Shown piece after piece: positions 1 to 6,962 of a stretch of DNA of 7,947 nt. The notes under the pieces are model-generated. The model was not told where the DNA came from. It did no database searches and worked only from the letters and a program-made list of their open reading frames with translations. Position numbers and translations under genes: made by a program. The stretch is taken from contig JBGPCZ010000210.1 in assembly GCA_041482015.1 (NCBI GenBank), forward strand, positions 1-7,947. Reading direction: 5' to 3'. The first letter of the stretch is position 1. Every line of letters begins with the position of its first letter. The DNA comes from JACQFK01 sp041482015. GTDB lineage: Bacteria; Planctomycetota; MHYJ01; JACPRB01.

Positions 1-1
1 C

Positions 2-1639
2 CAGCAGGACAACCGCGAAGGCCAGGTGAAGCTCGGCGTGTCCGTGAAGCCGGTCGAGCTCTCCAAATGGATGCCGGATCTCGGCATGGGCGGGCCGGAG
101 ATCAAGCTGGCCACGTCGGTCTCGCTGAAGCCACACCTCATCACGGTGACCGGGTCGACCCAGCTGGACGGCCTGACGATGACATCCAAGGATGCGGTGA
201 CCGGGAAGCCGGTGACGAAAACCGCGAAGTCCGCGCCGCTCGACTTCTCCGTCGAGATGAAGGACAAGGACATCCTGGCGAAGGCGAAGACCGCCCTTTT
301 CGACTGGGTCGACGCGGGCTACGCGGCGAAGTGCGGACTCGACGCCAGCGTGACGTACAACGCCGACAAGGGGACGACCGGCACGACGAAGCTGGCGAAC
401 CTCGAGATCACCGACGACAAGAAGAACGTCGTGAAGGACCCGGGCCTGACGATCGTGCACGATATCGGGATGGAGACGAAGGAGACCGGAAAGACGAAGT
501 CGCAGGTGATCACGCTCCGGAAGACCGACGTCAGCTCCACGTTCCTGGCGGGGTCGGTCACCGGGAAAGTCACGATCGACGACCGCGGGCAGGCCTTCGA
601 GAAGCTGAAAGTCGACTTCAAGTATTTCCCAGACAAGCTGGGCGCGGTGCTGGCCCCCTGGCTTCCCGGGAAGCTCGAAGGCGCGCAGGAGAAGCTTCTC
701 AAGGTGACGGTGGACGGCCGCGCCGACTCGGGCGACGTTCTCGCGCTGCTCCGGGGGCTCCAGGCGGGCGTGGATTTGGACCTGGCGAAGTTCTCGATGC
801 CCGACAGCGGGCTCACGGTTTCGGGCAAGACACAGCTGGCGCTCCGGGACGGCCGGCTGACGACGGGCACGCCGCTCGAGCTCAACAAGGGGAAGACCGA
901 CCTCCAGTGCACGGCCGACTTCCGGGACGAGAAGAAGAACCCCGCGAGCACCATCAACTTCAACGCGAAGGACGTGCAGGCGAACGGGAAGATGAAGATC
1001 CTGCAAGCGATCAACCCGATCTTCCACGTCGACGAGAAGGGCGAGAGCACGGTCGACGGCCAGATCAACGCCGACTTCAAGCTGGCGTGGACCGGCAAGC
1101 TCGATCCCGCGTGGGAGAAGGCGGGCTGGGAGGGCGCGGCCGTGGGGTCGCTGAAGGGCACGGGCGTCTTCGGGATGAAGAACCTGAAGATCGTGGGTTC
1201 GCCGACGGTCACCGAACTCATGACCCTTCTCGGGGAGGGCAACTCGATCCAGGGCGAACTCGTGGCCAGCGACATCGACCTCGGGAACAAGAAGGTGGGC
1301 TGGTGCCGGTACGACAACATGGTGCTCCGTCTTTCGAAGTATGACGTGAAGTTCAGGGGCGGGGTCGCGTTCGCCTCGAACACGCGGGGATCCGAGCGGG
1401 AGATGGACCTGGAGGTCGAGATCCCGATGACGGACTCCATGGTCAAGTCCCAGCCGGGTCTCGCCAAGTACCTGGGGCAGCGGTTCTGGATCCCGCTCAA
1501 GGGGACGGTGGAGCATCCGATGCTCGACTACAAGAAGCTCTTCCTCGACCTCGCGAAGAACGCCGCGGAGACCCTGATCAAGGACAAGGCCGCGGATGCG
1601 ATCAAGAACCTGCTCGACAAGAAGAAGAAGGACAAGTAA
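2..1639 (+). CDS. AsmA-like envelope protein, C-terminal part (5' end outside window)
   Basis: The reading frame is open from the first bases of the window, so this is the last ~545 residues of a larger protein; the GTG at 26 is only an internal Val. The sequence alternates short polar/hydrophobic strands with many Gly, Asp and Lys residues and has no catalytic motif, as in the repetitive beta-rich AsmA/TamB/YhdP proteins. The last ~170 residues look most like the AsmA C-terminal region: a Gly-rich strand (GTGVFGMKNLKIVGSP), a helix (VTELMTLLGEG), alternating strands, then a closing 'PLKGTVEHPMLDY' element. It ends in a Lys-rich helix (LLDKKKKDK). Family members are anchored in the inner membrane by an N-terminal helix, span the periplasm, and are implicated in lipid transport and outer-membrane homeostasis. 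Membrane anchor and start lie outside the window. Codons are strongly G/C-ending. The family call is by pattern only; another long beta-rich periplasmic protein is possible. Confidence 0.6.
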   Translation, partial: QQDNREGQVKLGVSVKPVELSKWMPDLGMGGPEIKLATSVSLKPHLITVTGSTQLDGLTMTSKDAVTGKPVTKTAKSAPLDFSVEMKDKDILAKAKTALFDWVDAGYAAKCGLDASVTYNADKGTTGTTKLANLEITDDKKNVVKDPGLTIVHDIGMETKETGKTKSQVITLRKTDVSSTFLAGSVTGKVTIDDRGQAFEKLKVDFKYFPDKLGAVLAPWLPGKLEGAQEKLLKVTVDGRADSGDVLALLRGLQAGVDLDLAKFSMPDSGLTVSGKTQLALRDGRLTTGTPLELNKGKTDLQCTADFRDEKKNPASTINFNAKDVQANGKMKILQAINPIFHVDEKGESTVDGQINADFKLAWTGKLDPAWEKAGWEGAAVGSLKGTGVFGMKNLKIVGSPTVTELMTLLGEGNSIQGELVASDIDLGNKKVGWCRYDNMVLRLSKYDVKFRGGVAFASNTRGSEREMDLEVEIPMTDSMVKSQPGLAKYLGQRFWIPLKGTVEHPMLDYKKLFLDLAKNAAETLIKDKAADAIKNLLDKKKKDK

Positions 1640-1678
1640 GAGCGGCCCCTTTTTCTTCTCCGGATCCGGGACCGCCCG

Positions 1679-1684
1679 TATACT
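1679..1684 (+). promoter_or_regulatory. Possible -10 box (TATACT) for the methyltransferase gene
   Basis: TATACT matches the TATAAT consensus at 5 of 6 positions and stands out in GC-rich surroundings. At 17 bp spacing the -35 position reads TTCTCC, a weak match. The box ends only 10 bp before the ATG at 1695, so transcription would begin almost at the start codon and give a leaderless or near-leaderless mRNA. This fits the poor ribosome binding site there. No transcript evidence is available. Confidence 0.3.
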
Positions 1685-1694
1685 CGTGGACTTC

Positions 1695-2471
1695 ATGGAC
1701 CCCAAGGCGCACAAGGACCTCCTTCGCAAGCAGTTCGCCGCGCAGGCACGCGTCCACGGGAAGACCGTCCAGTTCCGCCGCACGGAAAACGTGGCGCCGA
1801 TGATCGACCTGGCGAACCCGAAGCCGTCGGACCGGCTGATCGACGTTGCGACGGGCTGGGGCTTCGTGCCGCTCGCCATCGCGCCCCTCGTGAAGAGCGT
1901 CACGGGGGTCGACCTGACGCCGGAGATGGTGGCGCTGGCGAGGAAGGTCGCGGCGGACCGGGGCGTGAAGAACGTGGAGTACGTGGAAGGGGACGCGGAG
2001 GACCTCAAGTTCGGCCCCGCGTCCTTCGAGATCGCGACGTCGCGCTTCACATTCCACCACTTCGCCGACCCCGAGAAGGCGCTGCGCGAGATGAAGCGCG
2101 TGCTGACGCCCGACGGGCGGATCGTGCTCTACGACACCCTGGCGAGCGCGGACGAGAAGAAGTCGAAGCGCCACAACGAGATCGAACTGGCCCGCGACCC
2201 GTCGCACGTGAAGATGTACGGCGACCGGGAGTTCCAGGCCTTCTTCAAGAAGTGCGGCCTCGAGGCGAAGGGGAAGATCACCACGCTCATGAAGCGCCAC
2301 TTCAACCACTGGATGGCGTTCGTGGACCCGGGCGAGGCGGTGCTCAAGAAGACGCGCAAGCTCATGCAGGACTCCATCGAGGGCGACAAGGCGGGCCTCG
2401 GGGTCCGCGAGCGCGAGGGCGAGCTGAGCTTCACCCACACCTGCCGGGCGTGGCTCCTCGTGCCGAAGTAG
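1695..2471 (+). CDS. Class I SAM-dependent methyltransferase (UbiE/Methyltransf_11 type)
   Basis: The 258-residue protein has the Rossmann-fold methyltransferase motifs in order: motif I DVATGWGFVPLAI (50-62) with the Gly-rich SAM loop, post-I acidic GVDLTPEM (71-78), motif II EGDAEDLKF (98-106), and HHFADPEKALREMKRVL (121-137) followed by PDGRIVLYD. It should transfer a methyl group from SAM to a small molecule or lipid/quinone-like acceptor in the cytoplasm; the substrate cannot be read from sequence. Motif I has Trp-Gly where many relatives have Thr-Gly or Cys-Gly. The C-terminal 100 residues (DREFQAFFKKCGLEAKG and beyond) form the substrate side. I chose ATG 1695: the frame stays open upstream to 1596, but that stretch is low-complexity Arg/Ser sequence overlapping the preceding gene, while homology-like sequence begins at MDPKAHK. 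GTG 1686 is a close alternative. The Shine-Dalgarno signal is weak (GTGGA 4 nt before ATG). It lies 55 bp after the AsmA-like gene. Confidence 0.88.
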   Translation: MDPKAHKDLLRKQFAAQARVHGKTVQFRRTENVAPMIDLANPKPSDRLIDVATGWGFVPLAIAPLVKSVTGVDLTPEMVALARKVAADRGVKNVEYVEGDAEDLKFGPASFEIATSRFTFHHFADPEKALREMKRVLTPDGRIVLYDTLASADEKKSKRHNEIELARDPSHVKMYGDREFQAFFKKCGLEAKGKITTLMKRHFNHWMAFVDPGEAVLKKTRKLMQDSIEGDKAGLGVREREGELSFTHTCRAWLLVPK

Positions 2472-2501
2472 CGCCCGCCTCCCTCAAGGACTTCGAACCT
2501 T

Positions 2502-2520
2502 CAACGAGCGCCTTTCGTTG
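2502..2520 (+). repeat. Short inverted repeat between methyltransferase and ExbD-like gene
   Basis: CAACGA and TCGTTG form a perfect 6-bp stem around a 7-nt loop; a G-U pair may extend it on each side. It lies 30 bp after the methyltransferase stop and 8 bp before the next ATG. No T-run follows, so it is not a standard intrinsic terminator. It could be a weak 3' end structure, a translation-modulating hairpin, or chance. Confidence 0.25.
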
Positions 2521-2528
2521 GCATCCTT

Positions 2529-3254
2529 ATGGATTCAAAGACAGGCACCCCGCTGACGGCAGGGGTGAGCCTGGCCGCAGGCCTCCTGTTCAGCGCCCTG
2601 GCCCTGTGGGCGATCGTCCGATCTTCTCCGCAAGCGGCCTCGCCCGCGGATGCCAGCCTGAAGCGCGACGCGCCTTGCGAGATCCGGATCGTTCACGAAG
2701 GTCCGCCCGGTGATCATCCCGACTCGCGCCATCGCTGCGGGGACGAATCGCACTGGCGCCTCCGGAACGGCGATCGGGACGTGACCGACCCCGCGGATCT
2801 ACGGCACGCGCTTCGCAAGACCCCGGCTCGGACGGTCGAGATCCAGGGAGACGAATGGGCCCCCTGGGGGTTCGTCCAGGGCCTGATGAGGGAATGCGCC
2901 CGCGCCGGAATGGACAAGTTCGGCTGGAGCCGGGATCGGGTGAAAGTCTGGCTTCCGAAATCCGCGGGATTGGGCTCGTCGGATTCGGTCGTCCTGGAGG
3001 AGATCCGGGTCTTCATGAAATGGTTACCCTCCCAGGAGGCCACGATCCGAAAGTGCGGCAATCGAGGGATGGTCGACTCCGACGAAGACCTGATGGCGAT
3101 CGTCGGCCAGATGGTCACGGACTACGGGAATGCGGGTGTGGTGATCGACGCGACGGGCGACGTCCCATGGGGGGAGGTCTTCCACCTGGTGGAGTTGTGC
3201 CGGGCGAAAAACATAAAGACGATCGAGTTCGAGCCGCACGAATGGGAGAGGTGA
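2529..3254 (+). CDS. Membrane-anchored protein with two ExbD/TolR-like periplasmic domains
   Basis: The 241-residue protein has one N-terminal membrane helix (about 9-31, AGVSLAAGLLFSALALWAIV), then a Pro/Ala linker and two modules that I read as ExbD/TolR-like periplasmic domains. Module 1 (~50-143) contains 'DPADLRHALRK', then VEIQGDEWAPWGFVQGLM and 'RECARAGMDKFGW'. Module 2 (~151-236) contains 'DSDEDLMAIV', then VVIDATGDVPWGEVFHLV and 'ELCRAKNIKTIEF'. Both copies share V-x-I, P-W-G, a following helix and a C/R-A motif, which matches the typical ExbD ending 'I.AD..V.Y..V..VMD.A..AGI..I'. True ExbD/TolR has an Asp in the membrane helix that works in proton-driven motors with ExbB/TolQ; this helix has none, and no exbB is present here. 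A structural or ligand-binding role is therefore more likely than energy transduction. Five Cys (50, 70, 124, 176, 224) fall in the predicted periplasmic part. No clear ribosome binding site. Codon use has more A/T-ending codons than its neighbours. The domain call is inference. Confidence 0.6.
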   Translation: MDSKTGTPLTAGVSLAAGLLFSALALWAIVRSSPQAASPADASLKRDAPCEIRIVHEGPPGDHPDSRHRCGDESHWRLRNGDRDVTDPADLRHALRKTPARTVEIQGDEWAPWGFVQGLMRECARAGMDKFGWSRDRVKVWLPKSAGLGSSDSVVLEEIRVFMKWLPSQEATIRKCGNRGMVDSDEDLMAIVGQMVTDYGNAGVVIDATGDVPWGEVFHLVELCRAKNIKTIEFEPHEWER

Positions 3255-3264
3255 AGCCCGGCGG

Positions 3265-4260
<996 letters not shown>

Positions 4261-4275
4261 TCAGTGTCCCCGGGG

Positions 4276-4311
4276 ATCATAAGAGTTTAGACGATGACGA
4301 GAGGGAATCAA
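4276..4311 (-). promoter_or_regulatory. Candidate promoter for the MoxR gene
   Basis: Reading the minus strand, TTGATT (4311-4306) and TAAACT (4289-4284) are separated by 16 bp and match the -35 and -10 consensus at 4 of 6 positions each. A second, stronger -10-like box TATGAT (5 of 6) lies at 4281-4276. The patch is clearly AT-rich against the local background. Transcription would start about 10-20 nt before the MoxR ATG. The -35-like box is the proximal unit of the heptamer repeat, so the repeat may contribute to promoter strength. Confidence 0.35.
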
Positions 4312-4330
4312 GAATCAAGAATCAAGAATC
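4305..4330 (+). repeat. Tandem heptamer repeat, GAATCAA x 3.7
   Basis: Three perfect copies of GAATCAA are followed by GAATC. The array runs directly into a 12-bp perfect palindrome GAATCGCGATTC (4326-4337), and GGGAATC (4303-4309) with GATTCCC (4333-4339) forms an inverted repeat enclosing the array. It occupies most of the gap between the lipoprotein and MoxR genes. Related heptamers in opposite orientation occur on the other side of the lipoprotein gene. Short heptanucleotide tandem repeats are known in other bacteria, for example the STRR sequences of filamentous cyanobacteria; no relation to those is claimed. Confidence 0.85.
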
Positions 4331-4346
4331 GCGATTCCCGCCGGCG

Positions 4347-5069
4347 CTAACGACGGTTTCCTCTCCTCTTGATGCAGTCGGGATCCTCCGGATTCCACTC
4401 CCAATCCTTTCCGAAGGCCCAGGACCAATCGTTGCGGAGAGGCGAGATGGGATCGACGAGCTCGCACTCGACCCGAACTCGCCGGCATGGCCAGGGTGGA
4501 TCCCCGCCTGTCGTGGCTTCGAGGATCAGAAGATCCACGGTCGATTCGTCCCGGGCTGAGACGTTGGCGACGAGGGTCACACCCTCGGGCAGGCTATAGC
4601 GGCGCCACTCGCCGCGCTTCGGGAGTGAGGCGAGCCAGGCCTCGTCGGCGTCCCCTCGCCTGCATCCGGCCGCTTCCAGGACGCGCTCGATCTCGATCCG
4701 CGACATTCCCTTGGAGACCCAGCGATTGGGGGCGACGGCAAATGTCGCTCTGTCCGCCCGCGGGTCGATCGAGTCGACCCGGTACCAGGTCTCCCCCTTG
4801 CAGCAGTGGAGGATGGTCGAGTTGCAGACCTCGATCCAGGAGATCGTCGGACTGCCGTGAAGATGCACCGTCATCCCGCTCCGGAGCGTCATGCAGGAGT
4901 TGAGGTGCTCGTACTTGTAGCCGCACTCGAATGTCCTGCCTCCCGATTCCTTGATGAGCCGGACGGCGTCTTCGATGTCCATGCCGATGCGTACGATGCC
5001 GCTGCTTCGATCCGGGGTGGCCTGACAGCCTAGCGTGGCGGCCAACGCGGCCCATCGGAAGTGTCTCAT
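4347..5069 (-). CDS. Probable Cys-rich lipoprotein with two BamE-like repeats, unknown function
   Basis: I do not recognise a named family. The 240-residue protein begins MRHFRWAALAATLGCQA: a short basic n-region, a hydrophobic stretch and a Cys at 15, resembling a lipoprotein signal, although the lipobox TLGC is not canonical. Two similar halves follow. Each starts with a 'GM' turn and a helix (GMDIEDAVRLIKESGG at 29-44; GMSRIEIERVLEAAGC at 121-136) and then has strands (GMTVHLHGSPTISWIEV; GVTLVANVSARDESTVDLL). This 'GMT..E+...LG' helix-strand layout resembles SmpA/BamE-type or beta-lactamase-inhibitor-like modules. Nine further Cys (49, 59, 82, 89, 90, 136, 195, 202, 232) suggest disulfides and therefore an exported protein. 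The tail is Trp-rich (WSWAFGKDWEW). ATG 5069 puts the signal at the N-terminus, but its GAGGG is almost adjacent to the ATG; ATG 5129 would add 20 residues. It follows rpoN by 101 bp. Codon use is less G/C-biased than rpoN or moxR. Confidence 0.65.
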   Translation of the reverse strand: MRHFRWAALAATLGCQATPDRSSGIVRIGMDIEDAVRLIKESGGRTFECGYKYEHLNSCMTLRSGMTVHLHGSPTISWIEVCNSTILHCCKGETWYRVDSIDPRADRATFAVAPNRWVSKGMSRIEIERVLEAAGCRRGDADEAWLASLPKRGEWRRYSLPEGVTLVANVSARDESTVDLLILEATTGGDPPWPCRRVRVECELVDPISPLRNDWSWAFGKDWEWNPEDPDCIKRRGNRR

Positions 5070-5143
5070 CCCTCTTATCTGACGCCGGAGATCCTGGACT
5101 GGCTGCCGGGCTGGTTTGCCCCAGGGCATGGAATGGTTTCCCC

Positions 5144-5164
5144 TTGATTCGTGATGCTTGATGC
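5144..5164 (-). repeat. Imperfect heptamer repeat, opposite orientation to the 4305 array
   Basis: On the minus strand this reads three consecutive heptamers: GCATCAA, GCATCAC, GAATCAA. The last is identical to the unit at 4305-4330 and the first two differ from it at one and two positions. Since the 4305 array reads GAATCAA on the plus strand, the two clusters face each other across the lipoprotein gene. The cluster lies 6 bp past the rpoN stop codon, in a 101-bp gap with no convincing terminator. Confidence 0.6.
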
Positions 5165-5170
5165 GGGCCG

Positions 5171-6958
5171 CTAATACTGCTTCCGCAGCCGCGACGAGGG
5201 GATGTTCATCTCCTCGCGGTACTTGGCGATCGTGCGGCGGGCCGCGGTGATCCGGTGCCGGTCCTTGAGCTGGCGGACGACCTCGAGGTCCGACCAGGGC
5301 TCCTTCTTGTCCTCGCCGTCGAGGATCTCGCGGATTTTCTCCATGAGCGCGAGCCGCGTCTGGTCGTCCTGCGGATCGACGCCGCCGCCGCTGCCGTCGG
5401 AGGACGGGAAGCTGAACGGGCTCGAACCGGGCACGGGCTCGGCCCGGGGCGCCGCGGAGGCGAAGAAGAACTTGAGCGGGAAAATCCCCCGCGGCGTCTC
5501 GACCCACTTCTCGGAGATGGCGCGGGAGACCGTCGAGAGGTGGATCCCGAGCGCGTCGGCCACCTCCTGCATCTTGAGGGGCTTGAGGTTCTCCATCCCC
5601 TTCTCGAAGAAATCCATCTGGCGCTTGAGGATCTCGGCGGTGATCCGGTAGATCGTGCCGCGGCGCTGCTCGATCGCGGTGATGAGCTTCCGGCCGGCGT
5701 CCATCTTGTGCTTGATGAAGTCGCGGTCGGTCTTGTTGAACGTCGGGTCCTTCGACAGGTCGGCGATGAGGACCTGCTCCCTTTCGGTGAGGAGCGTCGC
5801 GTTCTTGGCCAGCTCGGCGAAGCGGATCCGGTCGCCCGGCATGATGCGCTTGCCGCGGCCGATCTCGGCGAGGAGTTCGCGGTCCTCCTTCGGGAACTTG
5901 GCGTCCTTGGACATCGCCTGCACGAACTCGCGCTCCTTCTCCGTCAGCTTGCGCTCCTTGAGCATCTCCTCGTAGTTGCGGTTCACGGAGATGGGCGGGA
6001 GCCAGCCGTCCTCGAGCATGATCTCGTACTTGCCGTCGACGTTCTTGATCACGACCTCGGGGTAGACCTTGGGGACCTTGTCGGCCGAGTAGGTCGACCC
6101 GGGCTTGGGATTGAGCTTGCTGACGGCGGCGATCAGCTTCTTGACCTCCTCGAGGATGAGGTTGGGGTCCGGCTCGCCCTTGATCCCCATCTCGTCCAGC
6201 ACCTCGGGGTCCGTCGAGAAGGCCTTGACGATCCGCGGGAGGCGGTTGGCCCCCACGTCCTCGAAGTGGTTCTCGATGAGCTTGCGGAGGAGCGGATAGT
6301 CCCGGTCGGCCATGCCCAGCTGCAGGAGTAGGCACTCCTTGATCGAGCGCGCGCCCACGCCCTGCGGCTCCATCTGCTGGATGATCGTGAGCGCGTGCTC
6401 GACCTTCCGGAGGAGGATTTCGGGCGCCTCCTGCCGGAGCTCCTCGGGAAGCGAGCTCACCACGTCCTCGAGGGAGAACTTGATGTAGCCGGTGTCCTCG
6501 ATGTTCTGGATCACGTGCTCGCAGAAGGCGCGGTCGTCGTCGGGAAGCTCGAGGAGCGAGAGCTGGTTGATGAGGTGGTCGCGGAGCGAGGCGGTCTTCT
6601 CGCTCGCGTTGTTGAGCATCTCCATCCGCCGCTCGGCGTCCTCGGCGGAATCGCTGCGGCGCGTGCGCCGCTCGCTGTCGGCCCACTGGTCCTCCACGCT
6701 CTCGAGGATCTCGTTCTTCGCCGACTCCTCGAACTCCTGGGCGTCGGTCTGCGGCTTCTCCTCGGCCGCCGTGGTGGGCGTCTCGGCCTCCTCGACGTCC
6801 TGCTTCTCCTCGACGGTCGGGTTCTCCTCGAGTTCCTTGAGGATGACGTCGCGGAGCTCCATGATGGGCAGCTGGAGGAGTTCGAGATTCTGCAGCATCT
6901 GCTGGGACAGGTGCATGCGCTGTTCCAGGCGCTGCTGCAGGTGCACTTCCATCTTCAT
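5171..6958 (-). CDS. rpoN: RNA polymerase sigma-54 factor RpoN, enlarged
   Basis: The protein directs RNA polymerase to -24/-12 promoters and depends on AAA+ activators. Region I (1-50) is Gln/Leu-rich (LEQRMHLSQQMLQNLELLQL, then ELEENPTVE). Region II (~51-120) is acidic. The core-binding domain follows with NIEDTGYIKFSLEDV, MEPQGVGARSIKECL and LNPKPGS. The DNA-binding part has IEQRRGTIYRI, a helix-turn-helix (MQEVADALGIHLSTVSRAIS, 463-482), TPRGIFPLKFFF, and the RpoN box ARRTIAKYRE (573-582). Length is 595 residues against about 480 in typical members. Extra sequence is an insert of ~75 residues at ~336-411 with an internal 25-residue duplication, and a Pro/Ser/Gly linker at ~502-531. All signature regions are intact, so it should be functional. 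It starts 4 bp after the recR stop; GGGGAGAAGAGAG lies upstream inside recR, at somewhat long spacing. ATG 6952 is a possible alternative start. Confidence 0.97.
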   Translation of the reverse strand: MKMEVHLQQRLEQRMHLSQQMLQNLELLQLPIMELRDVILKELEENPTVEEKQDVEEAETPTTAAEEKPQTDAQEFEESAKNEILESVEDQWADSERRTRRSDSAEDAERRMEMLNNASEKTASLRDHLINQLSLLELPDDDRAFCEHVIQNIEDTGYIKFSLEDVVSSLPEELRQEAPEILLRKVEHALTIIQQMEPQGVGARSIKECLLLQLGMADRDYPLLRKLIENHFEDVGANRLPRIVKAFSTDPEVLDEMGIKGEPDPNLILEEVKKLIAAVSKLNPKPGSTYSADKVPKVYPEVVIKNVDGKYEIMLEDGWLPPISVNRNYEEMLKERKLTEKEREFVQAMSKDAKFPKEDRELLAEIGRGKRIMPGDRIRFAELAKNATLLTEREQVLIADLSKDPTFNKTDRDFIKHKMDAGRKLITAIEQRRGTIYRITAEILKRQMDFFEKGMENLKPLKMQEVADALGIHLSTVSRAISEKWVETPRGIFPLKFFFASAAPRAEPVPGSSPFSFPSSDGSGGGVDPQDDQTRLALMEKIREILDGEDKKEPWSDLEVVRQLKDRHRITAARRTIAKYREEMNIPSSRLRKQY

Positions 6959-6962
6959 GGGC

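Noticed and set aside
319..1500. Minus-strand 393-codon frame opposite the AsmA-like gene
   Set aside because: Ser/Pro/Arg-rich antisense shadow; the plus-strand frame is open to the window edge and has AsmA-like composition.
1622..1660. Possible terminator after the AsmA-like gene (AGAAGAA pairing with TTCTTCT, T-rich tract near 1650)
   Set aside because: The stem is AT-rich and long-looped, the T-run lies before or within the distal arm, and there is no GC-rich hairpin ahead of it.
1596..1694. Upstream in-frame extension of the methyltransferase
   Set aside because: It overlaps the end of the AsmA-like gene and encodes low-complexity Arg/Ser/Thr sequence before the family-like MDPKAHK start.
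3255..3264. Bidirectional terminator between the convergent ExbD-like and MoxR genes
   Set aside because: Only 10 bp, with no inverted repeat or T-tract visible.
4305..4330. CRISPR-like array
   Set aside because: Units are 7 bp and directly adjacent, with no spacers, and no cas gene is near.
5255..6331. Long plus-strand open frames opposite rpoN (also 6395-7372 and 6492-7385)
   Set aside because: Leu/Glu/Val/Arg-biased antisense readings of rpoN and recR with no domain-like sequence and no start signals.
4347..6686. A 779-codon minus-strand open frame covering the lipoprotein gene and most of rpoN
   Set aside because: Upstream of about 5069 it is an Arg/Pro/Ala-rich out-of-frame reading of rpoN. 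The true rpoN frame has all sigma-54 signatures.
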